From Sphingobium sp. WTD-1 (GTDB lineage Bacteria > Pseudomonadota > Alphaproteobacteria > Sphingomonadales > Sphingomonadaceae): a stretch of 64,000 nt of DNA. The translations under genes and the position numbers were made by a program. Of this stretch, positions 1 to 8,234 are shown one piece after another; position 1 is the stretch's first letter, and each line of letters begins with the position of its first letter. The stretch spans positions 1,736,001-1,800,000 of the forward strand of contig NZ_CP119127.1 in assembly GCF_030128825.1 (NCBI RefSeq), written 5' to 3'. The notes under the pieces were generated by a model. It was not told the DNA's origin. It made no database searches and saw only the letters and a program-made list of their open reading frames with translations.

Positions 1-275
1 CTCTCGGCGACTTTTTCGTGTGAGAACGGCGCCGTCGTAGGATTGCTGCTCTGCGATCATCGCCGTAATTGTGCGCCCGAGCAGGGCGCTGCGCCCTTTC
101 CCGAAATCCTCAGTAACGGAAATTGCCTCAACGCCGGCGTCTTCCAGGTCCCCGAAGGTATTGAAGAATAGTCGCATGTTGCGAGCCATGCGGTTGAACA
201 TGTAGAACAGAACGGCATCCACCGGCCGGTCAGCTCCGGTTGCCAGCCGAAGCATCTTTCGAAACTCGGGCCGCG
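1..275 (-). pseudogene. Serine recombinase (resolvase) fragment, running off the left edge
   Basis: Read on the minus strand in the frame not covered by any long open frame, this stretch gives RPEFRKMLRLATGADRPVDA followed by VLFYMFNRMARN and GVEAISVTEDFG, then GRTITAMIAEQQSYD. This is the second half of the catalytic domain of a large serine recombinase: the variable loop, the conserved FNRMARN helix, the VEAISVTEDFG strand, and the long E helix entering the DNA-binding part. The N-terminal part with the nucleophilic serine is absent, because immediately upstream (in coding direction) the DNA encodes an unrelated reading frame. The gene therefore looks broken at its 5' end. The C-terminal part lies outside the window. 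Identification rests on motif recognition only. Confidence 0.6.
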
Positions 276-757
276 AGTTCGTTTCGATCCTGTGCAATGG
301 TCGACCACCAGCCGAGCTCGCCGCCTTCCAGTGCATCTTCGCGCACGATGTAGAGCGCTGCACGTTCCGCTTCTCCCGCACGCCAGCGGCGGCCGGCGGT
401 CGAGGCAAAGCCGCGCGCCACGAAGCCGAAATGAAAGGAATAGCGCCGATCCGGACCGCGAGCATCGGTTGAACCCCAGACCCCGGCCAGCAGTTTCTCC
501 GCGGTGCGATTGTACAATGATCGCGGCGATTTTCTCCGGCGCGGCCGATCTGATTCCTGCACCCGAATACGCACGCGGCGCTTCAAGGCCGCCTCGGCGT
601 CACGGTCACTCAATCGCTTCCTGCGGCGGCGCGCATTCTCGCCCGAGCGCTCCTCGGCCCGCTTGCGGGTCGTGAGATTGCGTGCACTTCGGGCACTCGC
701 AATCGCTTCCGAAACTTCGGGAGCCCCTGCCTTCACCTGCGCGAAATCCACCTGCAT
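230..757 (-). pseudogene. Possible mobilisation/relaxase-type protein fragment
   Basis: A 175-residue frame, basic at the N terminus (many RKR clusters between residues 30 and 80). It then has a compact conserved-looking stretch around residues 105-160 (SFHFGFVARGFAS, GRRWRAGEAERAALYIVRED, GWWSTIAQDRNELAA). From memory this resembles the start of mobilisation/relaxase-like proteins of sphingomonad plasmids, but I cannot confirm it. After RNELAA the frame ends within about 12 unrelated residues. At exactly that point a serine recombinase sequence begins in another frame, so the natural C terminus appears to have been replaced at about 258-275. The function of the fragment is uncertain, and the annotated end at 230 is probably not the original end. 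Confidence 0.35.
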
Positions 758-981
758 TTCCGACCTGCATCAGCTTCATGAGGGGGTGGCCGGTACGGGG
801 TGCTTTTCGCCTGCGGCAGAAAAACACTTTATCGCGCACCACCCCCTCTTCCTTCTATCTTCTCACACGGTGCCGGTGATCGGGTGTGCAACCTGCCCGG
901 TCGGATTGCAGTGACCGGCATCTGCATTTTACCGGGGGTAGGTTGCAGAACCACGCCCATGCGCAATCTACCGCATGGGGC

Positions 982-1641
982 ATGGACAAAGCCTTCTCCG
1001 CTTCGACTGAACTTCATGCTCTGGCCAGCGCCCTTGGTGAAACGGAGGTGCGGGTGGCCACTGCGGTTACTGTCTGCGCAGCGACGGTCTCCGAACTGAA
1101 GCGGCTGCATCATGCAGCCGGCAAGCGCCGCGGTGGTCCGGCTTCGGCAGATGCCCGCAAGTACGTCCTCGGCTCGACGCTCGTTCTTGCCGGCGTCGGT
1201 GACCTTGATGACACCGCACTGGTCGGACTGTTCGCCCATCCTGAACATATGCAGCGATGGATGAGGCAGGCGCTGAACGCGGGAGCCGGTCCGCAGCTCG
1301 GTGATCTGATCCGCTGGATGTTCGAGGAACCAAGACGCCTTGAATGGTGCCGGCAATGGGGGCGCATCCTGCAATGGCGCAATCGCCAGGCACTCTACGT
1401 CGCCGAGGTCCAGAGCTTCAGAGAATCCGGCCGCACCGGCCCGAAAGAACCATGGCGCCGCAAGCCAGTGACCATCGGGCAGGAGGCATTGATTGCCGCC
1501 CTTGTCGAACTTCTCGGCGAACCTGCGCCGCGCCTCAGCACCCGCGGCGAGGCTTTCGACTGGATCTCCGCCCGAGGCGGCAACCCGATTTACTGGCGGG
1601 AGCCAATGCTTCCGCCCAACCTGGAGGAAGACCATGAATGA
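982..1641 (+). CDS. Hypothetical protein, first gene of an unknown three-gene operon
   Basis: A 219-residue soluble protein from the ATG at 982. An upstream extension of the frame (from 886) reads as non-coding, low-complexity sequence, so the 982 start is preferred. I recognise no family. The sequence is mostly helical and Trp/Arg-rich in the middle (MQRWMRQAL, LIRWMFEEPRRLEWCRQWGR), without signal peptide or membrane segment. The stop codon overlaps the start of the next gene by 8 bases, and that gene in turn is coupled to a third, so the three are almost certainly co-translated. Codon use is less GC-extreme than the chromosomal genes beyond 5.9 kb, which fits an acquired segment. A phage, plasmid or defence role would be a guess. 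Confidence 0.6.
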   Translation: MDKAFSASTELHALASALGETEVRVATAVTVCAATVSELKRLHHAAGKRRGGPASADARKYVLGSTLVLAGVGDLDDTALVGLFAHPEHMQRWMRQALNAGAGPQLGDLIRWMFEEPRRLEWCRQWGRILQWRNRQALYVAEVQSFRESGRTGPKEPWRRKPVTIGQEALIAALVELLGEPAPRLSTRGEAFDWISARGGNPIYWREPMLPPNLEEDHE

Positions 1642-1846
1642 GCATGAAACAATCGATGAGGCTGTTGCTGCCTACGGGCGGCTCAAAGGTCAATTCGATG
1701 CGGCAATGAGCCGCTGCGAAGCTGAGCTGGCAGCCGGGCGCACTGGTTATGAAGCCTATCGTCAGGCCTCTACCCTTGCAAAACCGCTTGCTGATCTGGC
1801 AGAGAATATCCGCGTTCGCATCGTCCAGGCATTGGAGGATCTGTGA
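1634..1846 (+). CDS. Small hypothetical protein, middle gene of the unknown operon
   Basis: A 70-residue protein starting at the ATG at 1634, which lies inside the last codons of the preceding gene (8-base overlap). It has a good purine-rich ribosome-binding sequence just upstream (ggaggaag at 1623-1630). It is strongly helical with a regular heptad-like pattern (AAYGRLKGQFDAAMSRCEAE, then LAKPLADLAENIRVRIVQAL), so it may form a coiled coil or helical hairpin and act as a partner subunit of one of the neighbouring proteins. No homolog is recognised. Its stop codon shares its last base with the start codon of the next gene (TGATG), a typical translational coupling. Confidence 0.6.
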   Translation: MNEHETIDEAVAAYGRLKGQFDAAMSRCEAELAAGRTGYEAYRQASTLAKPLADLAENIRVRIVQALEDL

Positions 1847-3273
1847 TGCAGACCCATGCTTATAAGAAGCGTGGCGCCCACGCCGCATTCATCCCCGCGA
1901 ACGGCAAGTGCGGATACGCAGATTTCCTTCGTGCCAATGCCGGCAAGGCAACAACAGAAGCCTTGTTGCTCGGTCTTTTCGCCAGCGACGGCCACCCCGG
2001 CATGCTTGTCCGGGACATGCATGCGGTGCGCTACACGGGCGGAATTGCAGAGGGCGATTTCGGTTCGCGGATCTTCAATCCGCCAAACGGCGACATCACG
2101 GGCCTTGCGCCGGCCATGCTTGATGCGAAGGAGGTGTTGCCGCCGGACAGCGCCATCCCGGCGTCGCGCACGGCACTGAGGCAGTTCCTCGATCGGTTGA
2201 TGCTGGCAAACGGCCGAGAGCCCGAAAACGAGATCCTGATCGATGGGTGGCGCGGTGGGCAACCGGCGGGTCGGGCAATGGACGGACATATCCTGCGCCT
2301 GTGGAAGCTCCGCGAAACCGACGAGGCGCTATACAAGGCGCTGGTTGGCGGCCGTTTCTCACCGGTGCTGCGCAAGCTCCGGGCAGTCCGGCAATCTGAT
2401 CCCGTGCTGTTCAGCGCGTTGCGTGACCTTCTCCTGGTCCAGTCGTTGATCTGGTGCGCACACGATGCTCAGATGGTTATCGCCCGCATCTATCAGACGG
2501 TGCGATTCGGGCCGCTGGCGTCAAACGGGAAGTCGCCGGAATCCGCGATGAACGCACTCAAGCGCACTCGCACTGCGCTCGAGATCGCTCTGGACACATT
2601 CTTCGTCGGCGATTGGCGAACGGGCAATATAGCTCGTCCCGGATCGAGTGGCATGGATCTGGCCTGCCACCGTAACGCCGAGGTCAGGGCTGTAGCCAAG
2701 CGGGTTCGCCATTTGCTGGGCAAGAACGCTGAATCCGCCATGCCGCTCGGGCGGGTCACCGATCTGATGAACCAGGTCGCGCAGACCTTGCGCGGCAGCG
2801 ACACCATGTTCAAGCGCACGGCTGCTCCACCGACCGGCAACATCATGGCCAAGCATTTCGCGGCCGAATGGTACTCGGTGCCTTCTCCTCTCACCGCCAT
2901 GGCAGTGGTCGCATACCGTCTTGTGCAGGCCGAGGTGCAATTGCCCGGCAGGATCGATGCCATGATCGCGAGGACCGACCCGGTTTCCTGCCAGAACCTT
3001 CCGCTGCCGTCGTGCGACGAGGCATCGATGCCGCGATCGACTGGGGCGCGTGTGAATGCCCTGATGGATTTCTATCGATCGAGACTGCTCGGGGAAGATA
3101 CCTTGCAGGCAGAAGGCATTCGGTCATGGAAAGCCACTGACGCTGCCAAGGCGTTCCTGAGCCAGCGCGGGCAGCGGATGCTTGGCGACGATCATGGTGT
3201 GGCAACTGATCCGCGGCGCTCCTTCTATCTGTTAGATGTGATCCCGGAGCACCGTTTCGCGGCAGGAGGGTGA
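1846..3273 (+). CDS. Large hypothetical protein, third gene of the unknown operon
   Basis: A 475-residue protein. The ATG at 1846 is chosen because it forms the TGATG junction with the preceding stop; a GTG one codon upstream (1843) is the only alternative nearby. No signal peptide, no transmembrane segment and no nucleotide-binding motif is evident. The N-terminal 100 residues (KCGYADFLRANAGKATTEAL and LFASDGHPGMLVRDMHAVRY) look like a compact domain. The remainder is largely helical with conserved-looking Trp-Cys-Ala and basic patches. I do not recognise the family. Together with the two upstream genes it forms a self-contained translationally coupled unit, followed after a short AT-rich gap by a WYL regulator and a MORC-like ATPase. 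That neighbourhood suggests an accessory, possibly anti-phage or element-maintenance, function, without direct evidence. Confidence 0.6.
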   Translation: MQTHAYKKRGAHAAFIPANGKCGYADFLRANAGKATTEALLLGLFASDGHPGMLVRDMHAVRYTGGIAEGDFGSRIFNPPNGDITGLAPAMLDAKEVLPPDSAIPASRTALRQFLDRLMLANGREPENEILIDGWRGGQPAGRAMDGHILRLWKLRETDEALYKALVGGRFSPVLRKLRAVRQSDPVLFSALRDLLLVQSLIWCAHDAQMVIARIYQTVRFGPLASNGKSPESAMNALKRTRTALEIALDTFFVGDWRTGNIARPGSSGMDLACHRNAEVRAVAKRVRHLLGKNAESAMPLGRVTDLMNQVAQTLRGSDTMFKRTAAPPTGNIMAKHFAAEWYSVPSPLTAMAVVAYRLVQAEVQLPGRIDAMIARTDPVSCQNLPLPSCDEASMPRSTGARVNALMDFYRSRLLGEDTLQAEGIRSWKATDAAKAFLSQRGQRMLGDDHGVATDPRRSFYLLDVIPEHRFAAGG

Positions 3274-3337
3274 TCGGCCAAGTTTTGCATGGATTTTCAC
3301 TTTAATTAACAGAAAATATTACTTTTATTTAGGATCT
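3274..3337 (+). promoter_or_regulatory. AT-rich promoter-like spacer before the WYL regulator
   Basis: This 64-base gap is the most AT-rich stretch in the window (it contains tttaattaac, gaaaatatta and cttttattta) and lies directly upstream of the WYL-domain regulator gene. The base composition contrasts sharply with the surrounding genes and fits a promoter for the regulator/ATPase pair. No clear consensus hexamer pair can be named. Confidence 0.4.
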
Positions 3338-4375
3338 ATGCGGTTAGCTTGCTCCGACAGTTCCGGTCATAGCGGGGGCACGGTGTCGGACGGGGGCCAA
3401 GTAACAAGAATGGGCAAGCTGCGCCGTGCGTTGACGCTCGTGCACCTGCTATCAGAATCAGCTGAAGGGCTGACCTTGGACGAGATAGCGTCAGCTCTCC
3501 GGATCAATCGTCGAACGGCGGAGCGTTTGCGGGATACTCTTCGTGAGGAATTCGACATTGAGGAACGCCTCGACGATCGTTCGAAACGTTTTTTCATTCG
3601 GGACAGGTTGGGGCGGGCCTATACTCGGCCGAGTGCGGAAGAAGTAGCTGCGCTAGAAATCGAAGTTTCTGCCCGACGATCGCAAGGCGCGAGCCACTTC
3701 CAACATCTTGAACGACTTTTGGCCAGAGTGAAATCAGGGCTCGATGATCGAGAGAAGCTTCGGCTCGCGCCCGATCTTGAGGTTTTGGTCCAGAGACAAC
3801 GAAGCTTCGTCCCGGCGGGGCCGATGCATATTACCCGCCCAGAAGCGATTGGCGCGGTACAGGGCGCGATCCTCGCAGGGAGCGCCGTCGAGTTCGATTA
3901 TTCTTCGGATGGCCAAAGTGAGCCGAAATGGCGCCGTGTCGTACCATATGCCTTGTTGTACGGTCCGACCACATATCTGGTAGGAAAAATCGTGACCAGC
4001 AACCGAGATCCGGTCTTGTTCAGGCTTGATAGGATGCTTGATGTTCGGATTGCCAATCATCCCGGTATTCCAGATCCTGGCTGGAACCTCGATGAATGGC
4101 TTTCCAGCAGCTTCGGTATCTGGCGCGAGGGGCACAGTGATATCGTCCTTCGGGTAAGTGCCGGAGCTACGGAGCGAGCACGACAATGGCGCTTTCATCC
4201 GCAACAGACGTTCGAGTTCGATGGTGAGGAACTGATTGTTCGGTTCCGAGCAGGTGGCCTCCGTGAAATCGCAGATCATATCTTCACCTGGGGAGGTGAA
4301 GTTCGGATCGAAGCTCCCGATGAACTGAAGGTCGTCATGCGTGAGAGGCTTGCAATGGCGGCAGCGACTTTATGA
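3338..4375 (+). CDS. WYL-domain transcriptional regulator with N-terminal winged helix
   Basis: A 345-residue protein. Residues about 25-90 form a winged helix-turn-helix (LTLDEIASALRINRRTAERL, RDTLREEFDIEERL). Residues about 165-245 form a WYL domain (VEFDYSSDG, WRRVVPYALLYGPTTYLVGK, FRLDRMLDVRI), with the WYL triad degenerated to TYL. The C terminus (HPQQTFEF to LREIADHIFTWG) matches the WYL C-terminal extension. WYL regulators often sense nucleotides or DNA fragments and repress defence operons (the BrxR/CapW type). The gene overlaps the next gene by four bases (ATGA), so it probably controls its own operon. An internal ATG at 3410 (MGKLRRALTLVHLL) is a plausible alternative start. Function as a repressor of the adjacent ATPase gene is inference. 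Confidence 0.75.
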   Translation: MRLACSDSSGHSGGTVSDGGQVTRMGKLRRALTLVHLLSESAEGLTLDEIASALRINRRTAERLRDTLREEFDIEERLDDRSKRFFIRDRLGRAYTRPSAEEVAALEIEVSARRSQGASHFQHLERLLARVKSGLDDREKLRLAPDLEVLVQRQRSFVPAGPMHITRPEAIGAVQGAILAGSAVEFDYSSDGQSEPKWRRVVPYALLYGPTTYLVGKIVTSNRDPVLFRLDRMLDVRIANHPGIPDPGWNLDEWLSSSFGIWREGHSDIVLRVSAGATERARQWRFHPQQTFEFDGEELIVRFRAGGLREIADHIFTWGGEVRIEAPDELKVVMRERLAMAAATL

Positions 4376-5469
4376 AAGTACGTCCGAAAATGTCGTGTCC
4401 CGACATTAGTGACAGGTCTGGCAGCGAGTCGTCTGTCATGAAGCGGCCGCGCAGCTTGAAAGAGTGGGATAACTGCACAGAAATGCTGGACAACATGGAC
4501 ATCAGTCGACCTGCTCGGATGGCGGATGCAACTCCTCATGCCGCATCATTGATTCAGAGCCTTCGTGATATCGGCTATTCGTGCGAGACAGCGTTGGCCG
4601 ACATTCTGGACAACTCTATCACCGCTGGAGCCCGCCATATCGAGATCCTGTCTGATCTGACTTGTGCAGATCCGGCCATCGGCATTCTTGATGATGGGCG
4701 TGGCATGACTGCGGCCGAGCTTGTCGAAGCAATGCGTCCCGGATCACGCAATCCACTCGACGATCGCGACGCTGGTGACTTGGGCCGTTTTGGGCTTGGA
4801 TTGAAAAGTGCCAGTTTCTCTCAGTGCAAGAAGCTTACCGTGCTGACCCGCAAGGACGGTTTCGGCATTGGAGCAACGTGGGACTTGGATGAGGTCGCGA
4901 AGTCCAATCGTTGGGAGATCGAACTGCATGACGACTTCGGAAAAATCCCGTGGTCTGATCGTCTTGGTAGCAACGGAACGCTCGTAATCTGGAGAAGCCT
5001 TGACCGGCTGGGTGGCGGAAGTCAGCCGGAAGAAACAAAGCGGGTGCAGCATATCACGCGTACGCTTGCGGAAGCCGAACGCCACCTGCGCCTCGTTTTT
5101 CATCGCTTCATGGGTGACGGCACCTCTGCTGTAGAGTTGCGCCTCAACGGCCGGAAGCTCTTTGCCATCGATCCATTCGGGACGCGACACGCGGGGCATC
5201 AGGCGGACCGTATCGATCGCCTCGAACTTGCCAATGGCCAAGTCGAGTTTCAATGCTTCACGCTCCCCCATCACAAGTCGGTGTCGAAGCAGGATTGGGA
5301 CGACCTGGGTGGTCCGGAGGGCCATCTGCGAACGCAGGGCTTTTATGTGTACCGCGGCCGACGCCTCATCATCGCGGGGAGCTGGTTAGGCTTGGCTCGA
5401 CAAACGGAACTGACAAAGCTCTGTCGCATACGAGTCGATATGGCGTCTATGCGCTGGCCGACCAGATGA
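4372..5469 (+). pseudogene. MORC/HSP90-like GHKL ATPase, truncated at the C terminus
   Basis: Residues 50-150 contain a full GHKL ATPase signature: an N-box at 76-84 (ALADILDNS), a G1 box at 105-112 (ILDDGRGM) and a G2 box at 138-145 (GRFGLGLK). A transducer-like region follows, including RTQGFYVYRGRRLIIAGSWL near residues 334-353, then ELTKLCRIRVD. In relatives known to me this Arg-Val-Asp strand continues into a further conserved segment. Here it is replaced by only ten residues ending in a stop at 5469, and the DNA underneath reads in another frame as an OprB porin. The gene is therefore cut at about 5436-5443 and lacks its C-terminal domain. Such HATPases occur in restriction-like defence operons next to Z1 helicases and nucleases; none remain here. 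The start overlaps the regulator stop (ATGA). Confidence 0.7.
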
Positions 5470-5867
5470 TCCTGCGCGACGGGACGGGCAATCGCGGCCT
5501 CTCCATCTTCGCCCAGTTCACCGCCAATCCGGAGGCATCGGCCCAGATCACCCACTGGTATGCCGCCGGGCTGGTCAAGACCGGCACCTTTGCCGGCCGC
5601 GACGCCGACAGCATCTCGATCGGCATCGTCCATGCACAGGTCAATCCGCGCCTGCGCCGCGCAGCCGCCGATGCGCAGGCTATTCCCGGCGGCTATGCCG
5701 CGCTGCCTGTGGGCGAGACCGCGATCGAGATGAGCTATGGCATCCAGCTGCGGCGCTGGCTCAGCATCCGGCCGGACGTCCAATATATTCTCGATCCCGG
5801 CGCCTTTTCCTATCGCCGCACCAATGATGCGCTGGCGTTGGGCGGCCAGGTCAAGATGCAGTTCTGA
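5436..5867 (+). pseudogene. C-terminal remnant of an OprB-type carbohydrate-selective porin
   Basis: From the RYGVYALADQMI motif onwards this frame encodes about 143 residues typical of the C-terminal third of OprB outer-membrane porins. Alternating beta-strands with GLSIFAQFTANPEASAQITH, the strongly conserved AIEMSYGIQL, then WLSIRPDVQYILDPGAF, and a terminal strand ending in QVKMQF with the C-terminal Phe used for outer-membrane assembly. No start codon or signal peptide belongs to it. Upstream, the frame runs into DNA of the truncated ATPase gene. OprB proteins are usually around 400-450 residues, so about two thirds of the gene is missing. It marks the right boundary of the accessory island. 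It is not expected to be functional. Confidence 0.75.
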
Positions 5868-5893
5868 TCCTGTCCATGGTCTCGGCTCAGCCT

Positions 5894-6553
5894 TCAGGCG
5901 TCTGCCCGGCAGTAGCGCAGCACATTGTCGATCACCTGCGCGCGGCGCCGCTCGGCCGCCACTTCGCTGGTCATGTCGACGCCGAAGATCGCGTGGAAAC
6001 TGTGGCGGTTGGACACGAAGTAGAAGGCGAGGGCGCTGATCGTCATGTGCAGGTCGACCGCATCCAGCCCGGCGCGGAAGCTGCCATCGGCAATGCCGCG
6101 ATCGATCAGTGCCTGGGTCTTGGGCAGGACGATCTCATTATGCCCTTCCGAAATCTCGCCAACATGCGGACCACCCCGGATATTCTCGTCCATCACGAGC
6201 CGCACCAGTTCGGGATGGTTGAAATGATAGTCGAAGGTGAGGGCGGTCAGCCGCTCCAGCGCAGCGAGCGGCGGCAGGCCGCCCAGTTCGGCCTCCAGTT
6301 CGGCCGATCTGATGCCGCGATAGGCCTCGGTCAGGACCGCGCGATAGAGCCCGTCCTTGCTGCCGAAATGATAATAGATCATCCGCTTGGACGTCGCGGT
6401 CGCCGCCGCGATCTCGTCCACCCGCGCGCCGGCATAGCCTTTTTCCGCGAAATGCTGGGTAGCGATCGCGACGATGTCGCGCCGGTTGCGTTCGGTGAAA
6501 TTCTGCTTGTCCACGCCTCGCTTTGCGACGCCGGGCGGCCTATTGCAATGCAC
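5894..6553 (-). CDS. TetR/AcrR family transcriptional regulator
   Basis: A 219-residue regulator if started at the GTG at 6553; a second GTG at 6514 (VDKQNFTERNRRDI) is an equally plausible start. The N-terminal TetR helix-turn-helix is clear (IATQHFAEKGYAGARVDEIA, ATATSKRMIYYHFGSKDGLY). The C-terminal ligand-binding half includes LDAVDLHMTISALAFYFVSN, typical of regulators of small hydrophobic effectors. It is divergent from the flavoprotein gene that begins at 6601/6607 and convergent with the porin remnant. Control of the divergent gene is the simplest hypothesis. The ligand is unknown. Confidence 0.8.
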   Translation of the reverse strand: MHCNRPPGVAKRGVDKQNFTERNRRDIVAIATQHFAEKGYAGARVDEIAAATATSKRMIYYHFGSKDGLYRAVLTEAYRGIRSAELEAELGGLPPLAALERLTALTFDYHFNHPELVRLVMDENIRGGPHVGEISEGHNEIVLPKTQALIDRGIADGSFRAGLDAVDLHMTISALAFYFVSNRHSFHAIFGVDMTSEVAAERRRAQVIDNVLRYCRADA

Positions 6554-6600
6554 AACCGGCGCGCCGGATCGCGATCCGCCGGTCTGCCGATCGAGGAGGA

Positions 6601-7926
6601 ATGCGCTTGATCCCCGACAAGAAGACCCAGATCGTCATCGTCGGCGGCGGTGCTGCCGGCCTCGAACTCGCGCGCAAGCTCGGCGCCCGCTACGGCCGCA
6701 AGCGGCATGACATCATCCTGATCGATCGCAACCGCACCCATATCTGGAAGCCGCTGCTGCACGAGGTCGCGACCGGGTCGCTCGACGCCAGCCTGGACGA
6801 GGTCGGCTATCGCAGCCACTGCCATCGCTGGGGCTATCGCTATCTCTACGGCACCTTGCAGGGCATCGATCGGGTCGCGCGGCGCGTCCATATTGCGCCG
6901 GTGTTCGATCCCAAGGGGCGCGAGGTGGTGAGTGCCCATTCGGTGCGCTACGACTATCTGGTGCTGGCCTATGGATCGGTCACCAATGATTTCGGGACGC
7001 CGGGCGTCGCCGACAATTGCCTGTTCCTCGACAGTCGCACCCAGGCCGACAGTTTCAGGGACCAGTTGCTCGACCATTGCCTGCGCGTGTCGGGGGCCAT
7101 GTCGGCCGATCCCGCGTCGGATGCGCGGGTGCGGATCGCGATCGTCGGCGGCGGCGCCACCGGGGTCGAACTGGCGGCCGAACTCTATAATGCTGCCGAT
7201 GCGCTGGGCTATTATGGGCTGGAAGTGTTCGATCGCCAGCGGCTCGACGTCACCCTGCTGGAGGCCGGGCCGCGCATCCTGCCGGCCTTGCCCGACCGGC
7301 TGGCCGACGCCGCGCGGGAGGAACTGGAGGTGCTGGGCGTCAAGGTCCGCGCCGGCGTCGCCGTCACCGCCTCCACGCCGCAGGGAATGGAGACGAAGGA
7401 TGGCGGCTTCGTCCCCGCCGATCTTCAGGTCTGGGCCGCCGGGGTCAAGGCGGCGGCGATCCGCGATGGCCTGGATGGGCTGGAACTGTCCCGCGCCGGG
7501 CAGGTGATCGTGCGCCCGACGCTACAGAGCCTGGCCGATGACCGCGTCTTCGCGATGGGCGATTGCGCCTCCTACACGCCGCAGGGCGCTGATCGGCCGA
7601 TCCCGCCGCGCGCGCAGGCCGCGCATCAGATGGCCGACACGGTGTTCGCCAATCTTGGCCGGCTGATGGCCGATCGCCCGCTCAGGAGCTTCGTCTACAA
7701 GGATCATGGCTCGCTGGTGTCGCTCAGCCGCTATTCGACGGTCGGATCGCTGATGGGCAAGCTGGTCGGCGGGCGCATGGCGGTGGAAGGGCGGCTCGCC
7801 CGCTTCGTCTATATGTCGCTCTATCGCATGCATCTGCTCGCCGTTCACGGCAAGATACGCGGCCCGGCGTTGATCCTGGTCAGCCATATCAACCGCTTCG
7901 TGCGCCCGCGCCTCAAGCTGCATTGA
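6601..7926 (+). CDS. NAD(P)/FAD-dependent oxidoreductase, type II NADH dehydrogenase-like
   Basis: About 440 residues with two Rossmann dinucleotide motifs: an N-terminal FAD-binding one (VIVGGGAAGLELARKLG) and a central NADH-binding one (IAIVGGGATGVELAAEL). A conserved FAMGDCASY flavin-contact motif follows near residue 320. The C terminus has amphipathic and basic stretches (RLARFVYMSLYRMHLLAVHG, FVRPRLKL) expected for a monotopic membrane protein. NDH-2 enzymes pass electrons from NADH to quinone without pumping protons. Start choice: an AGGAGG at 6594-6599 is one base from the ATG at 6601 but at normal distance (7 bases) from the in-frame TTG at 6607, so translation may start at 6607. It is divergent from a TetR regulator. 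Confidence 0.85.
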   Translation: MRLIPDKKTQIVIVGGGAAGLELARKLGARYGRKRHDIILIDRNRTHIWKPLLHEVATGSLDASLDEVGYRSHCHRWGYRYLYGTLQGIDRVARRVHIAPVFDPKGREVVSAHSVRYDYLVLAYGSVTNDFGTPGVADNCLFLDSRTQADSFRDQLLDHCLRVSGAMSADPASDARVRIAIVGGGATGVELAAELYNAADALGYYGLEVFDRQRLDVTLLEAGPRILPALPDRLADAAREELEVLGVKVRAGVAVTASTPQGMETKDGGFVPADLQVWAAGVKAAAIRDGLDGLELSRAGQVIVRPTLQSLADDRVFAMGDCASYTPQGADRPIPPRAQAAHQMADTVFANLGRLMADRPLRSFVYKDHGSLVSLSRYSTVGSLMGKLVGGRMAVEGRLARFVYMSLYRMHLLAVHGKIRGPALILVSHINRFVRPRLKLH

Positions 7927-8234
7927 TCACAATCCTTTCTGGGCATGGCCGGCGGGGCGTCGACGGAGATTCTCCGCTAACTGACCGATAAGAATGCGGA
8001 ATTTCTGCGGCACAATCCTGCTTCGATCGGGATGCGCCTGACGACATGTCGTTCGTCGGCCTGTGTTGCCGGTTGGTCGAAAGCCCGCATGCCACGCCCT
8101 GTCGTCCGGAAAAGCCGTTTGACCTCACCTGTCCGGCTCGCAATGATCCGCGCCATTCACGCGGGGGGTGCCAAGGGGGTGGCCTTCGCGACAAGACAGA
8201 CCCGCGATCTGCGGGCATTCCAGTGGAGGCTATC
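7927..8234. other. 308-base intergenic region upstream of tldD-like gene
   Basis: No convincing gene was found here. An open frame continues upstream from the following gene to 8046, but its translation (Cys/Pro/Arg-rich) shows no protein character, and a Shine-Dalgarno plus Tat signal place the real start at 8235. The stretch probably carries the promoter and a fairly long leader of the TldD/TldE operon. No terminator hairpin with a T-tract was seen after the upstream flavoprotein gene. Confidence 0.5.

Noticed and set aside
8046..8234. N-terminal extension of the TldD protein
   Set aside because: The translated extension is Cys/Arg/Pro-rich and unlike any domain; a Shine-Dalgarno and a Tat signal fix the start at the TTG at 8235.
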